Made by a program: the position numbers and the translations under genes. The notes below the pieces were generated by a model. It was not told where the DNA came from. It did no database searches and saw nothing but the letters and a program-made list of their open reading frames with translations. A stretch of DNA of 64,000 bases, from the NCBI GenBank assembly GCA_017792405.1, contig CP051231.1, positions 781,826 to 845,825 of the forward strand, written 5' to 3'. Numbering within the stretch: position 1 is the stretch's first letter; the number at the start of each line of letters is the position of its first letter. Shown here piece by piece: positions 36,286 to 45,923 of the stretch. This stretch comes from Oceanicola sp. (GTDB lineage Bacteria > Pseudomonadota > Alphaproteobacteria > Rhodobacterales > Rhodobacteraceae).

Positions 36286-37374
36286 ATGGAAAAACTGGAG
36301 ATCTTTCTGGTGGTCGCGCCGGGGCTGGAGGAGGTAGCCGCCGCAGAGGCCCGCGAGCAGGGCTTTGCCAAGGCCCGCGTGGTGCCGGGCGGGGTGGCCT
36401 GCCGGGGCGCGTGGCCCGAGGTCTGGCGCGCCAATCTTGTGCTGCGGGTGCCGGGGCGGGTGCTGGTGCGGCTGGCCAGCTTTCGGGCCATGAGCTTTCG
36501 GGCGCTGGAGGCAGGGCTGGATGCGGTCGATTGGCCCTCGGTGCTCGCGCCGGGCCAGCCGGTGCGGGCAGAGGCGGCGACGAAGCACTCCAAGCTCTAC
36601 CACGCGGGCGCGGTGAAAAGCCGGCTGGAGCAGGCGCTGGGCCGCGCGGGGGCGGTGGTGGACCCGGAGGGCCTCCGGGTGCTGGTGCGGATCGAGCAGA
36701 ACACCTGCGTGGTCAGCGTGGACAGCTCGGGCGAGGCGCTGCACCGGCGAGGCTTCAAGGAGGCGGTGAACGCCGCCCCGATGCGCGAGACGATGGCGGC
36801 GGGCTTTCTGCGGGCCGCCGGATACGCAGGCCGCGAGCCGGTGCTCGACCCGATGTGCGGCTCCGGCACCTTCTGCATCGAGGCGGCGGAAATCGCCGCC
36901 GGGCTGGCGCCGGGGCGCGGGCGGGGCTTTGCCCTTGAGCAGTTTCCGGGCTTCGACGCCGAGGGGTTTGCCGCGCTGAAGGCGCGAGCGCCGTTCGCGC
37001 GGGGCGCGGGGCCGGTGATGGGCTCGGACCGCGATGCAGGTGCGGTGCGGATGAGCCGGGAGAACGCGGCGCGCGCCGGCGTGGCGTGCCACTTCGAGGA
37101 GGCCTCGGTGAGCGCACTTGAGCGGCCAGATTGCGCCCCGGGGCTGGTGATCTGCAACCCGCCCTACGGCAGCAGGATCGGCAACAAGGGGCCGCTCTTC
37201 GGGCTCTACGGCAGCTTCGGCAAGGTGATGAAAGAGCGCTTCGAGGGCTGGCGGGTGGCGATGGTCACCTCCGACGAGAAGCTGGCCCGCGCCACCGGCC
37301 TGCCGTGGGGGCCGCCCGGCCCGCATGTGGCGCACGGCGGGCTGAAGGTGCGGCTCTGGCTGGCGCAGATGTGA
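36286..37374 (+). CDS. THUMP-domain RNA methyltransferase (RlmL/Trm-G10 family)
   Basis: A 362-residue SAM-dependent methyltransferase. Residues 1-160 hold a ferredoxin-like/THUMP RNA-binding part ([37 protein letters not shown]); the catalytic part has [20 protein letters not shown] (SAM motif I) and the N6/N2-methylase motif [14 protein letters not shown]. Family members make m2G in 23S rRNA or tRNA; the target is uncertain, and the length matches the N-terminal RlmL half or YpsC-like proteins. The gene diverges from hisF by 57 bases. Confidence 0.88.
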   Translation: MEKLEIFLVVAPGLEEVAAAEAREQGFAKARVVPGGVACRGAWPEVWRANLVLRVPGRVLVRLASFRAMSFRALEAGLDAVDWPSVLAPGQPVRAEAATKHSKLYHAGAVKSRLEQALGRAGAVVDPEGLRVLVRIEQNTCVVSVDSSGEALHRRGFKEAVNAAPMRETMAAGFLRAAGYAGREPVLDPMCGSGTFCIEAAEIAAGLAPGRGRGFALEQFPGFDAEGFAALKARAPFARGAGPVMGSDRDAGAVRMSRENAARAGVACHFEEASVSALERPDCAPGLVICNPPYGSRIGNKGPLFGLYGSFGKVMKERFEGWRVAMVTSDEKLARATGLPWGPPGPHVAHGGLKVRLWLAQM

Positions 37375-37451
37375 TGCGGCGTTCATGGACCCGTGGAACG
37401 GGGCAGGCATTCTGCGGTTGAGCCTGCATGTTCCAACCCGGAGAGACTGCC

Positions 37452-37901
37452 ATGAAACAAGCGATTGCCGCCCTTGCCCTGACCCTTGCCGCCACGCCCG
37501 CGCTGGCGGATGACGACATCATCAACGTGGAGGCGACCGGCAGCGTGGCCGAGGTGGCCGACCGGCTCGTCGCCGCGATCGAGGGCGCGGGGGCCACGGT
37601 GTTTGCCCGGGTCGACCATGCGGGCGGCGCGGAGAGCGCGGGCATGGAACTGGCACCCATGGAGCTTGTGATCTTCGGCAACCCCAGGCTCGGCACGCCT
37701 GCGATCCAGTCCTCGCCGATGGCCGGGCTGGTGCTGCCGATGAAGGTGCTGGTCTGGGAGGATGCGCAGGGCGCGGTGAAACTCTCCTACGAAGACCCCG
37801 AGGAGATGCTCGACGAGGTCGGCGTGGACGATGATCTCGAGGTGATCGTCCAGATGGAAGGCGCGCTCAAAAAGCTCACCGGGGCCGCCGCGGGCGGCTG
37901 A
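37452..37901 (+). CDS. exported DUF302-domain protein
   Basis: A 149-residue protein with a signal peptide ([18 protein letters not shown]) and a DUF302 domain ([52 protein letters not shown]). The family is widespread, periplasmic or cytoplasmic, of unknown function. The start is fixed by GGAGAG eight bases before the ATG at 37452. It follows the methyltransferase by 77 bases and converges on the GMC oxidoreductase. Confidence 0.88.
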   Translation: MKQAIAALALTLAATPALADDDIINVEATGSVAEVADRLVAAIEGAGATVFARVDHAGGAESAGMELAPMELVIFGNPRLGTPAIQSSPMAGLVLPMKVLVWEDAQGAVKLSYEDPEEMLDEVGVDDDLEVIVQMEGALKKLTGAAAGG

Positions 37902-37934
37902 ATGGGCGCAGGGCAGGGCCCCGCGCCGCTCACT

Positions 37935-39662
37935 TCAGCCGATGAGGATATCGGCCATGCGCTCGCCGATCACCACCGTGGAGGCCATGGTGTTGCCGGT
38001 CGACACGCGCGGCATGGCGGAAGCATCGGCGATGGAGAGCCCCTCGATCCCGTGAACCGCGAGACTGCCAGAGACGACCGACATCTCATCGGTGCCCATC
38101 TTGCAGGTGCAGCTTTCGTGAAAGTAGGTGCCCGCCGCGTTTCGGGCGAAGTCATCAAGCTCGGCCCCGGTGATCGGGCCGGGCATGACCTCGCGTTTCA
38201 CGAACTCGGCGAGCGGGCCGGAATTGCCGATCTCGCGGCAAAGCTCGATGCAAGTTGTCAGCGCCTTCAGGTCTGCCGGTTCTTTCAGGAAGCCGCCGTC
38301 GATCTGCACCGGATCACTCGGGTCTGGCCCGGTCAGCCGCACCTCGCCCGTGCTCTGCGGGCGGACGATGCCGGGCGCGATGGTCCAGCTTCCGGCGGGC
38401 GGGGCGTAGGCCGAGCCGTGGACCTCGGAGGCATAGGGCACCTCGATCTGGAAGGGCTGGAGATCGGGCGTGTCGAGCGAGGAATCCGACTTCCAGAAGA
38501 AGGTCGCCTCGGCGGCGGAATTGCCCGGCGGTAGCGGCGTGGTGTACTCCCACACGCAGCCCGCAGCGAGGATGTGATCCTGAAAGTTCTGGCCGACGCC
38601 GGGCAGGTCATGCGCCACTTCGATGCCATGCTCGGCGAGGTGATCCGCCGGGCCGATCCCCGATTGCATCAGGATCTTCGGCGTGTTGATCGCGCCTGCC
38701 GAAAGCACCGTGTGGCCCGCCTCGACCTCGAAGCTCTCGCCATCTTTCTCAAAGGTCAGGCCGGTGACGGTGGTGCCATTCAGCGTTAGCCTCTGCACCT
38801 TGGCCCCGGTGAGCAGGGTGATATTGGGGCGTTTCAGGGTCTCCCAAAGGTAGTCCGAGGGGATGTTGCGGCGCATGCCGTCCTTGATCCGCACGTTGGC
38901 GAGGGCCGCGCCACCCTCTCCCTCCATCATCTCGCCATTCATGTCGGCATAGCCGGGGATGCCCGCCGTGCCGCAAGCCTCGACGAAAGCAGGGGCAATC
39001 GGGTTCACATCGCGCACATCGGTCACCCAGAGCCGGCCTCCGGTGCCACGGCGGGTGTCATCCGGCGCGCCCTGCCAATCTTCGATCCGCTTGTAGATTT
39101 CCAGCACGTTCTCGTAAGACCACGCGTCATCGCGGGTCTCGCTGGCCCAGAAATCGAAGTCATTCTTGTGGCCGCGCGCCCAGATCATCACGTTGATCGA
39201 GCTGCCGCCGCCCACCACCTTGCCCATCGGCAGGATCAGGGAGCGCCCGTTAACATGCTCGGAGGGCTCGGCACTGTAGCCCCAGTCCCGCTCGGAGCGG
39301 ATGTTGGTGGGCCACATCAGCGGGTTCAGCACGGCGTCGATCTGGTCGGTGCCGCCGGCCTCGAGCACCAGCACCGAGGCGTCAGTCTCGGCAGCGAGCC
39401 GTCCGGCCACCACCGCGCCGCCGGAGCCGGAGCCGACGACGATGTAATCGTAGCGGCCCGCCATGTTCTGCGCGTTGTAGCGCTGGGTGATCGCCGCGTC
39501 GCCCAGCTCCTGCGCCCAGGCCTCGGCAGAGGCGAGTGAGGCGCCTGCGGCTAGCGCAAGCTGGATGAAACGGCGGCGTGCGAGTCGCCCGTGAACGAGG
39601 CCGGATTGCAGCGCCATGAGGCGGTCGCCCCGGGCGAGAGCCTGGGTGAAGATCGGTTTCAT
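37935..39662 (-). CDS. GMC-family FAD oxidoreductase with Tat-like leader
   Basis: A 575-residue glucose-methanol-choline oxidoreductase. The N-terminus has ARRRFIQLALAAGASLASA, a twin-arginine-like export signal after 34 residues. Then DYIVVGSGSGGAVVAGRLA (ADP-binding), MGKVVGGGSSINVMIWARG (GMC signature 1), AGAINTPKILMQSGIGP (signature 2), and the active-site AGTYFHESCTCKMG and STGNTMASTVVIGE. It oxidises an alcohol or sugar of unknown identity. GGGAGGA precedes the ATG. The gene separates hisA from hisF, an unusual insertion. Confidence 0.9.
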   Translation of the reverse strand: MKPIFTQALARGDRLMALQSGLVHGRLARRRFIQLALAAGASLASAEAWAQELGDAAITQRYNAQNMAGRYDYIVVGSGSGGAVVAGRLAAETDASVLVLEAGGTDQIDAVLNPLMWPTNIRSERDWGYSAEPSEHVNGRSLILPMGKVVGGGSSINVMIWARGHKNDFDFWASETRDDAWSYENVLEIYKRIEDWQGAPDDTRRGTGGRLWVTDVRDVNPIAPAFVEACGTAGIPGYADMNGEMMEGEGGAALANVRIKDGMRRNIPSDYLWETLKRPNITLLTGAKVQRLTLNGTTVTGLTFEKDGESFEVEAGHTVLSAGAINTPKILMQSGIGPADHLAEHGIEVAHDLPGVGQNFQDHILAAGCVWEYTTPLPPGNSAAEATFFWKSDSSLDTPDLQPFQIEVPYASEVHGSAYAPPAGSWTIAPGIVRPQSTGEVRLTGPDPSDPVQIDGGFLKEPADLKALTTCIELCREIGNSGPLAEFVKREVMPGPITGAELDDFARNAAGTYFHESCTCKMGTDEMSVVSGSLAVHGIEGLSIADASAMPRVSTGNTMASTVVIGERMADILIG

Positions 39663-39729
39663 TGGAGTCCTCCCTTGGTCATGCGGAAGCACGCAGCCGG
39701 GCCTCCTCTCCCTGCGGCGTGCCTGCGTA

Positions 39730-39826
39730 GTGCAATTTAGTGCATGAGTCGGGCGGATTCCCTAGGGTTAACTTGCGAATGCACGACTAAGGTCGCGGGT
39801 CCGGCGGGAATTGTGCAATATAATGC
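39730..39826. repeat. pair of GTGCAAT-type repeats upstream of the GMC gene
   Basis: GTGCAATTTAGTGC (39730-39743) recurs as GTGCAATATAATGC (39813-39826), 12 of 14 identical in the same orientation, and a related AATGCACGACTAA (39778-39790) lies between. Each is part of an AT-rich patch in the 169-base gap between hisA and the GMC gene. They could be tandem regulator sites. Confidence 0.4.
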
Positions 39827-39831
39827 GGGGG

Positions 39832-40551
39832 TCAGGCGCGGAGGGTGGCCAGCGCCTCTGCAAGGTCGATCGCGCCGTCATAGAGCGCCCGGCCTGAGAT
39901 CGCCCCGGCGATGCTGCCCTTGGCCTTCAGTGCCGTGAGGTCGGTCAGCGAGGAGACGCCGCCCGACGCGATGACAGGGATGGAGACGGCACGCGCCAGC
40001 GCATCGGTCGCCTCCACGTTGGGCCCCTGCATGGCGCCATCGCGGTTGATGTCGGTGTAGATGATCGCGGCCACCCCAGCATCCTCGAAGGATTTAGCGA
40101 GGTCGGTGGCGTTCACATCGGTCTCCTCGGCCCAGCCCTTGGTGGCGACCATGCCGTGCCGCGCATCGATCCCCACGGCGACCTGCCCGGGGAAGGCGGC
40201 AGCCGCCTCACGCACCAGCGCGGGGTTTTCCACCGCAACGGTGCCGAGGATCACCCGGGCGAGGCCTTTGGAAAGCCAGCGCTCGATGGTGGCCATGTCA
40301 CGGATGCCACCGCCAAGCTGCGCCGGGGTCTTGGTGGCCTTCAGGATCGCCTCGACCGGCGCGGCATTGACCGGCTCACCGGCAAAGGCGCCGTTCAGAT
40401 CGACGAGGTGAAGCCATTCGCAACCCGCGTTCACGAACTCCATCGCCTGCGCCGCCGGGTCTTCATTGAAGGTGGTCGACTTTTCCATGTCGCCGCGCAG
40501 GAGCCGTACGGCATGGCCGTCTTTCAGGTCGATGGCGGGGTAGAGGATCAT
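39832..40551 (-). CDS. hisA: ProFAR isomerase (phosphoribosylformimino-5-aminoimidazole carboxamide ribotide isomerase)
   Basis: A 239-residue TIM barrel, fourth step of histidine synthesis. The two catalytic Asp residues are in [12 protein letters not shown] (Asp8) and [15 protein letters not shown] (about Asp129); [14 protein letters not shown] and [11 protein letters not shown] are the phosphate loops. AAAGGAG lies eight bases before the ATG at 40551. It stands alone, unlike the usual hisH-hisA-hisF order of the group. Confidence 0.97.
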   Translation of the reverse strand: MILYPAIDLKDGHAVRLLRGDMEKSTTFNEDPAAQAMEFVNAGCEWLHLVDLNGAFAGEPVNAAPVEAILKATKTPAQLGGGIRDMATIERWLSKGLARVILGTVAVENPALVREAAAAFPGQVAVGIDARHGMVATKGWAEETDVNATDLAKSFEDAGVAAIIYTDINRDGAMQGPNVEATDALARAVSIPVIASGGVSSLTDLTALKAKGSIAGAISGRALYDGAIDLAEALATLRA

Positions 40552-40701
40552 GGCGCTGGCTCCTTTTGGCGCGGGGTTTGCCATGCGCGGCGGGGGAAGG
40601 GAAGGGGCCGCGCATGGCAAGACTCCCACCCGCCCACCCCGCCGTGCCATGCGCGGCGCCGCTTTGGGCGGTGCGCCGGGTGGAGACTGCGGGAGTGGCG
40701 A

Positions 40702-40739
40702 CCCCCCGGAGATATTTGGAGCCAAGAAAATGAACAGGG
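40702..40739 (+). repeat. dispersed intergenic repeat, copy C (tail)
   Basis: CCCCCCGGAGATATTTGG and then AGCCAAGAAAATGAACAGGG. The hairpin half is degenerate, but the tail matches copies A, D and E. The copy sits in the 284-base divergent gap between hisA and the first DUF2147 gene, so it does not follow any gene in its own orientation. The rest of the gap is GC-rich, with no clear gene. Confidence 0.6.
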
Positions 40740-40835
40740 TTGAGAGATGTGATCGGCCCCGACCCAACGTTACAGTTGCGCGGGGCAGGGCAGGGGCGCG
40801 AGGATGCGGCCAGCGTATCGAATGGGAGGAGAACC

Positions 40836-41225
40836 ATGCGCAAGATTGCAATGATGGCGGCGGCTCTGCTGGTGGCGGCCCCGGCCTGGGCGGCGGACCC
40901 GCTCGAGGGCCTGTGGCGCACTGCTAAGGATGACAACGGCAATTCCGGTCTGGTGCAGGTCAAGCCCTGCGGCGGCGGGCTCTGCGGCACGCTGATCAAG
41001 GCCTATGGGCCGGGCGGCAAGGAGATCAAATCCGAGAATGTGGGCCGCCAGATCATCTCGCAGACGCAGCCCTCGGGCGGCGGGCAGTACAAGGGCAAGG
41101 TCTACTCGCCCGACCGCGGCAAGACCTATAACTCCAAGCTGGTGCTTTCCGGCTCCACGCTGAAGGTGTCTGGCTGCGTGCTCGGCATCTGCCGTGACGG
41201 CGGCACCTGGAAGAAGGTAAAATAA
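40836..41225 (+). CDS. exported DUF2147-family protein (copy 1)
   Basis: A 129-residue secreted protein: signal peptide [18 protein letters not shown], then [20 protein letters not shown] and a C-terminal [19 protein letters not shown], the DUF2147 pattern with two cysteine pairs (PCGGGLCG and GCVLGIC). The family is a small beta-barrel of unknown function common in Proteobacteria. GGGAGGA precedes the start by six bases. A homologue follows 151 bases downstream. Confidence 0.9.
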   Translation: MRKIAMMAAALLVAAPAWAADPLEGLWRTAKDDNGNSGLVQVKPCGGGLCGTLIKAYGPGGKEIKSENVGRQIISQTQPSGGGQYKGKVYSPDRGKTYNSKLVLSGSTLKVSGCVLGICRDGGTWKKVK

Positions 41226-41376
41226 CCCTTCCTTTCTGCGGTGCTCCGCCGATCGGGCGGGGTGCCGCAGGAACCTCTTGCACTGCGCCACCGTTACCCT
41301 CATAGGGCGACTATGCTTTGCAGTTGCTGTGATCCAGCGAAGCGAGCCAGTGTCGCCAGAAGGAGTGATACCGGTG

Positions 41377-41769
41377 ATGACATTTACAAGACTGACGATT
41401 GCGGGCGCCGTTCTGGCGCTCATGGGCGGGGCCGCGCAGGCCGCCACGCCTGAAGGCACGTGGCTGACCGGCCCCGACAAGCGGGGCAACGTGGCCCATG
41501 TGCGAGCCGTGAAATGCGGCGCTGCCGTCTGCGGCACCATCGTGAAGGCCTTCAACGCCTCCGGCCAGCCGATCAAATCGCCCAACGTGGGCAAGCGCGT
41601 GTTCTGGGATATGACGCCTGCGGGCGGCAACACCTACGAGGGCCGCGCCTATGTGCCGGTCATGAAGCGCGACTACGGCGCGCAGATGGTCGTGAACGGC
41701 AACAAGATGCTGGTGAAGGGCTGTGCCGGGCCGATCTGCATGGACCAGACCTGGACGCGGCTGAAATAG
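41377..41769 (+). CDS. exported DUF2147-family protein (copy 2)
   Basis: A 130-residue paralogue of the preceding gene: signal peptide FTRLTIAGAVLALMGGAAQA, TPEGTWLTGPDKRGNVAHVR, then KCGAAVCGTIVKAF and a C-terminal KGCAGPICMDQTWTRLK. Both cysteine pairs are conserved. The GTG one codon earlier (41374) is better spaced from AAGGAG (eight bases) than the ATG, so the protein could start there. The pair is a tandem duplication that has diverged to well under half identity. Confidence 0.88.
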   Translation: MTFTRLTIAGAVLALMGGAAQAATPEGTWLTGPDKRGNVAHVRAVKCGAAVCGTIVKAFNASGQPIKSPNVGKRVFWDMTPAGGNTYEGRAYVPVMKRDYGAQMVVNGNKMLVKGCAGPICMDQTWTRLK

Positions 41770-41784
41770 GCCGCGCGGCGCGGC

Positions 41785-42444
41785 TCAGTTGCCCGTCAGA
41801 ACGAGATCGGAATAGACGAAACCATCGCGGGTGACTGCCTCACCCCGCGCTGCCGGAATCGGTGCGCGGAAGCAGGGGGCGTCCAGAACGCAGGTGTGGA
41901 ACTCGCCGTTCTCGCCGCAGGGGTCCACACCTTCGGGCAGTTCTGAGAGCAGCGCGGCGTCGAGCCTGCGGCCCGCGAGGGCTTCGGGCAATTTCGACGG
42001 ATCGAGGGTGACGATGCGGGTGTCGAAGCTTTCGGCCACTTCGCCGGCCAGCGCAGCGGTGTCTTCGCCCCAGAGCGGGAAGACCGGGGCTATGCCGGTG
42101 CCCTCAAGCTGGGCGATCCGGTAGTCCCGCACATCTTCGAGGAAGAGGTCGCCGAAGATCATCTGGGTGATCCCCTTCGCCTTCAGCGCCTCGACCGCCT
42201 CTGCCATCCGCGCCTCGTAAACCTCGTTGGTGCAGGGCCAAGGCAGGGGCACCTCCAGCAGCTCCAGATCGGCCGCCTCGGCCTGCGCACGGAGGATCGC
42301 GGCGCGGGTGCCATGCATGGCCACGCGGTCGAAGGCTTCGTTGAGCGTCGTCAGCGCGGTCGTCACCTCGTAGCCCGCCGCCCGTGCCCGGATCAGCGCC
42401 ATGCAGGCATCCTTGCCCGACGACCAACCGATGGCCGCCGTCAT
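41785..42444 (-). CDS. DUF71/diphthine-ammonia-ligase-like ATP-binding protein
   Basis: A 219-residue adenine nucleotide alpha-hydrolase-fold protein. The PP-loop-like N-terminal motif is IGWSSGKDACMALIRARA; the second family motif is PCGENGEFHTCVLDAPCF. Eukaryotic and archaeal members amidate diphthine, which bacteria lack, so the bacterial ones presumably ligate ammonia to another substrate; some are linked to B12 or other amidations. It overlaps the hisH stop by four bases (ATGA), so it is translated with a glutaminase subunit that releases ammonia, a suggestive but unproven link. Confidence 0.85.
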   Translation of the reverse strand: MTAAIGWSSGKDACMALIRARAAGYEVTTALTTLNEAFDRVAMHGTRAAILRAQAEAADLELLEVPLPWPCTNEVYEARMAEAVEALKAKGITQMIFGDLFLEDVRDYRIAQLEGTGIAPVFPLWGEDTAALAGEVAESFDTRIVTLDPSKLPEALAGRRLDAALLSELPEGVDPCGENGEFHTCVLDAPCFRAPIPAARGEAVTRDGFVYSDLVLTGN

Positions 42445-43079
42445 GGCGCCCAGGAGAGGAAGTTGGCGATGATCCGAAGCCCGGTCTGCTGGCTCTTTTC
42501 CGGGTGGAATTGCGTGCCGAAGCGGGTGCCCTCGCCGACGATGGCCGTCACCTCGCCCGCGTAATCGGCGTATGCGAGTCGCTGGGCGGCGTGCTCGGGG
42601 CGCAGGTGATAGCTGTGGACGAAATAGGCGTGGTCGCCGGTGGCGATGCCCTCGAGGCAGGGGTGGGCGCCTTCGACCACGAGATCGTTCCAGCCCATGT
42701 GCGGCACCTTCAGCGCCGGGTCGGCGGGGGCGATCGGCACCACCTCGCCCGGCACCCAGCCAAAGCCTGGCGTATCCTCATGCTCGCGCCCCAGCGTCGA
42801 CATCATCTGCATCCCGATACAGATGCCCATGAAGGGGCGGCCCCTGGCCTCCACATGCTCGGTGATCGCCTCGATCATGCCGGGCCGGGCGGCCAGCGCC
42901 GCTCGGCAGGAGGGGTAGGCGCCATCGCCCGGCAGCACGATCCGGTCGGCCTTGGCGACCTCCTCGGCATGGGGCGTGACGATGACCTCACCCGCGCCCG
43001 TCTCCGCGGCCATGCGTTGAAACGCCTTTTCGGCGGAATGCAGGTTGCCGCTGTCATAGTCGATGAGCACGGTGCGCAT
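42441..43079 (-). CDS. hisH: imidazole glycerol phosphate synthase, glutamine amidotransferase subunit
   Basis: A 212-residue class I glutaminase that supplies ammonia to HisF. The nucleophile is Cys in GRPFMGICIGMQMM, with His and Glu in GTQFHPEKSQQTG; the N-terminus IDYDSGNLHSAEKAF is typical. AAAGGAG precedes the ATG at 43079. It is followed, with a four-base overlap, by the DUF71 ATPase in place of hisA. hisB is not seen upstream; a transposase-like gene is there instead. Confidence 0.96.
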   Translation of the reverse strand: MRTVLIDYDSGNLHSAEKAFQRMAAETGAGEVIVTPHAEEVAKADRIVLPGDGAYPSCRAALAARPGMIEAITEHVEARGRPFMGICIGMQMMSTLGREHEDTPGFGWVPGEVVPIAPADPALKVPHMGWNDLVVEGAHPCLEGIATGDHAYFVHSYHLRPEHAAQRLAYADYAGEVTAIVGEGTRFGTQFHPEKSQQTGLRIIANFLSWAP

Positions 43080-43157
43080 GGGGGCTCCTTTCACGCCCCG
43101 TGGGTGGCGGGAAATGGAGAGGGGGTCAAGGGGGGATGGTCAGCCTGCGCGGCGTAG

Positions 43158-43178
43158 GGTGCGCCTTCATGGCGCACC
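43158..43178. repeat. REP-like palindrome downstream of rayT
   Basis: GGTGCGCC-TTCAT-GGCGCACC, a perfect eight-bp stem, preceded by CGTAGG. The same sequence with small changes occurs twice on the other side of the transposase gene (43712-43771). Confidence 0.85.
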
Positions 43179-43191
43179 GCCCCCTTGCCGC

Positions 43192-43662
43192 TCAGGCGGC
43201 CCGGTTCTCCCGATGCCATGATGTGCAGTCCCAGTGCTCCGGGCATTCGACGAGGCCGTGTTTGACCGGGTTGTTCCAGCAGTATTCGATGGCCGCTCTC
43301 TTGTCTGCCGGGGTGCGGAGGTGATGCTCCCAGAACCGCCGTTGCCAGAAGCCGTGTTCCCGGCGGGCGACATGGCTGGCGCGCTGTGGCGTTCTAGGCA
43401 ATGCGCGCGACACGCGAGCCTTGATGACAGACCAACGTGTCGAATAATCGGCATCTTGCTCGGGCAGGGTCCAGACGCAGTGAAGGTGGTCGGGCAGAAC
43501 CACCCAAGCGTCGATATGAAAGGGCCGCTCAAGCTTTGTTGCGCGTACGGCCTCCCGCAGGATCGCGACATTGTCGATCAACAGAGATGACCCGCGCCGC
43601 GCAATGCAGACTGTGAAGAAGATCGAAGCGCCGTTCAGGCGGGGGCGGAGGTAACGCGACAT
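43192..43662 (-). CDS. rayT: REP-associated tyrosine transposase (RayT, Y1_Tnp)
   Basis: A 156-residue IS200/IS605-like single-strand transposase. The metal-binding HUH-type motif appears as WVVLPDHLHCVWTLP, and the late helix AIEYCWNNPVKHGLVE carries the conserved Tyr and NPVKHGLV signature of the REP-associated group; the beginning SRYLRPRLNGASIFFTV is typical. It is intact. REP-like palindromes lie on both sides. These enzymes act on REP hairpins and are thought to spread them. An ATG 15 bases upstream (43677) is possible, but the family start is at 43662. Confidence 0.92.
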   Translation of the reverse strand: MSRYLRPRLNGASIFFTVCIARRGSSLLIDNVAILREAVRATKLERPFHIDAWVVLPDHLHCVWTLPEQDADYSTRWSVIKARVSRALPRTPQRASHVARREHGFWQRRFWEHHLRTPADKRAAIEYCWNNPVKHGLVECPEHWDCTSWHRENRAA

Positions 43663-43711
43663 GGCCCATCGTGCCACGGCGTGGTTAATGGATTGCTAAT
43701 TACCGGGCGGC

Positions 43712-43771
43712 GGGTGCGCCATGAATGCGCACCCTACGGGGCCGTGTAGGGTGCGCATTCATGGCGCACCC
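43712..43771. repeat. head-to-head REP pair (BIME-like) between rayT and rpoD
   Basis: Two hairpins, GGGTGCGC/GCGCACCC at 43712-43719 with 43727-43734, and 43749-43756 with 43764-43771, each with a seven-base loop (CATGAAT and its complement). The two units are inverted relative to each other, separated by CTACGGGGCCGTGTA, so the whole is also one near-perfect long inverted repeat. The right edge is 9 bases from the rpoD stop and may stabilise or end the rpoD transcript. Confidence 0.85.
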
Positions 43772-43780
43772 GTCCTCAGA

Positions 43781-45769
<1,989 letters not shown>

Positions 45770-45923
45770 CTAGCTCTCCTGAAGGGCGTTCCGGGCGGTC
45801 CGGGCGAGCGCGCGATTCGGGGTTCCCGAATCAATAGCGCGAATCACCGGAGATTCCAGCAGAACCCCATAAAAGTTGATGTGAAAGGCGTGCGCCCTGT
45901 GGCGGGAATGCCGACAATTCGAC

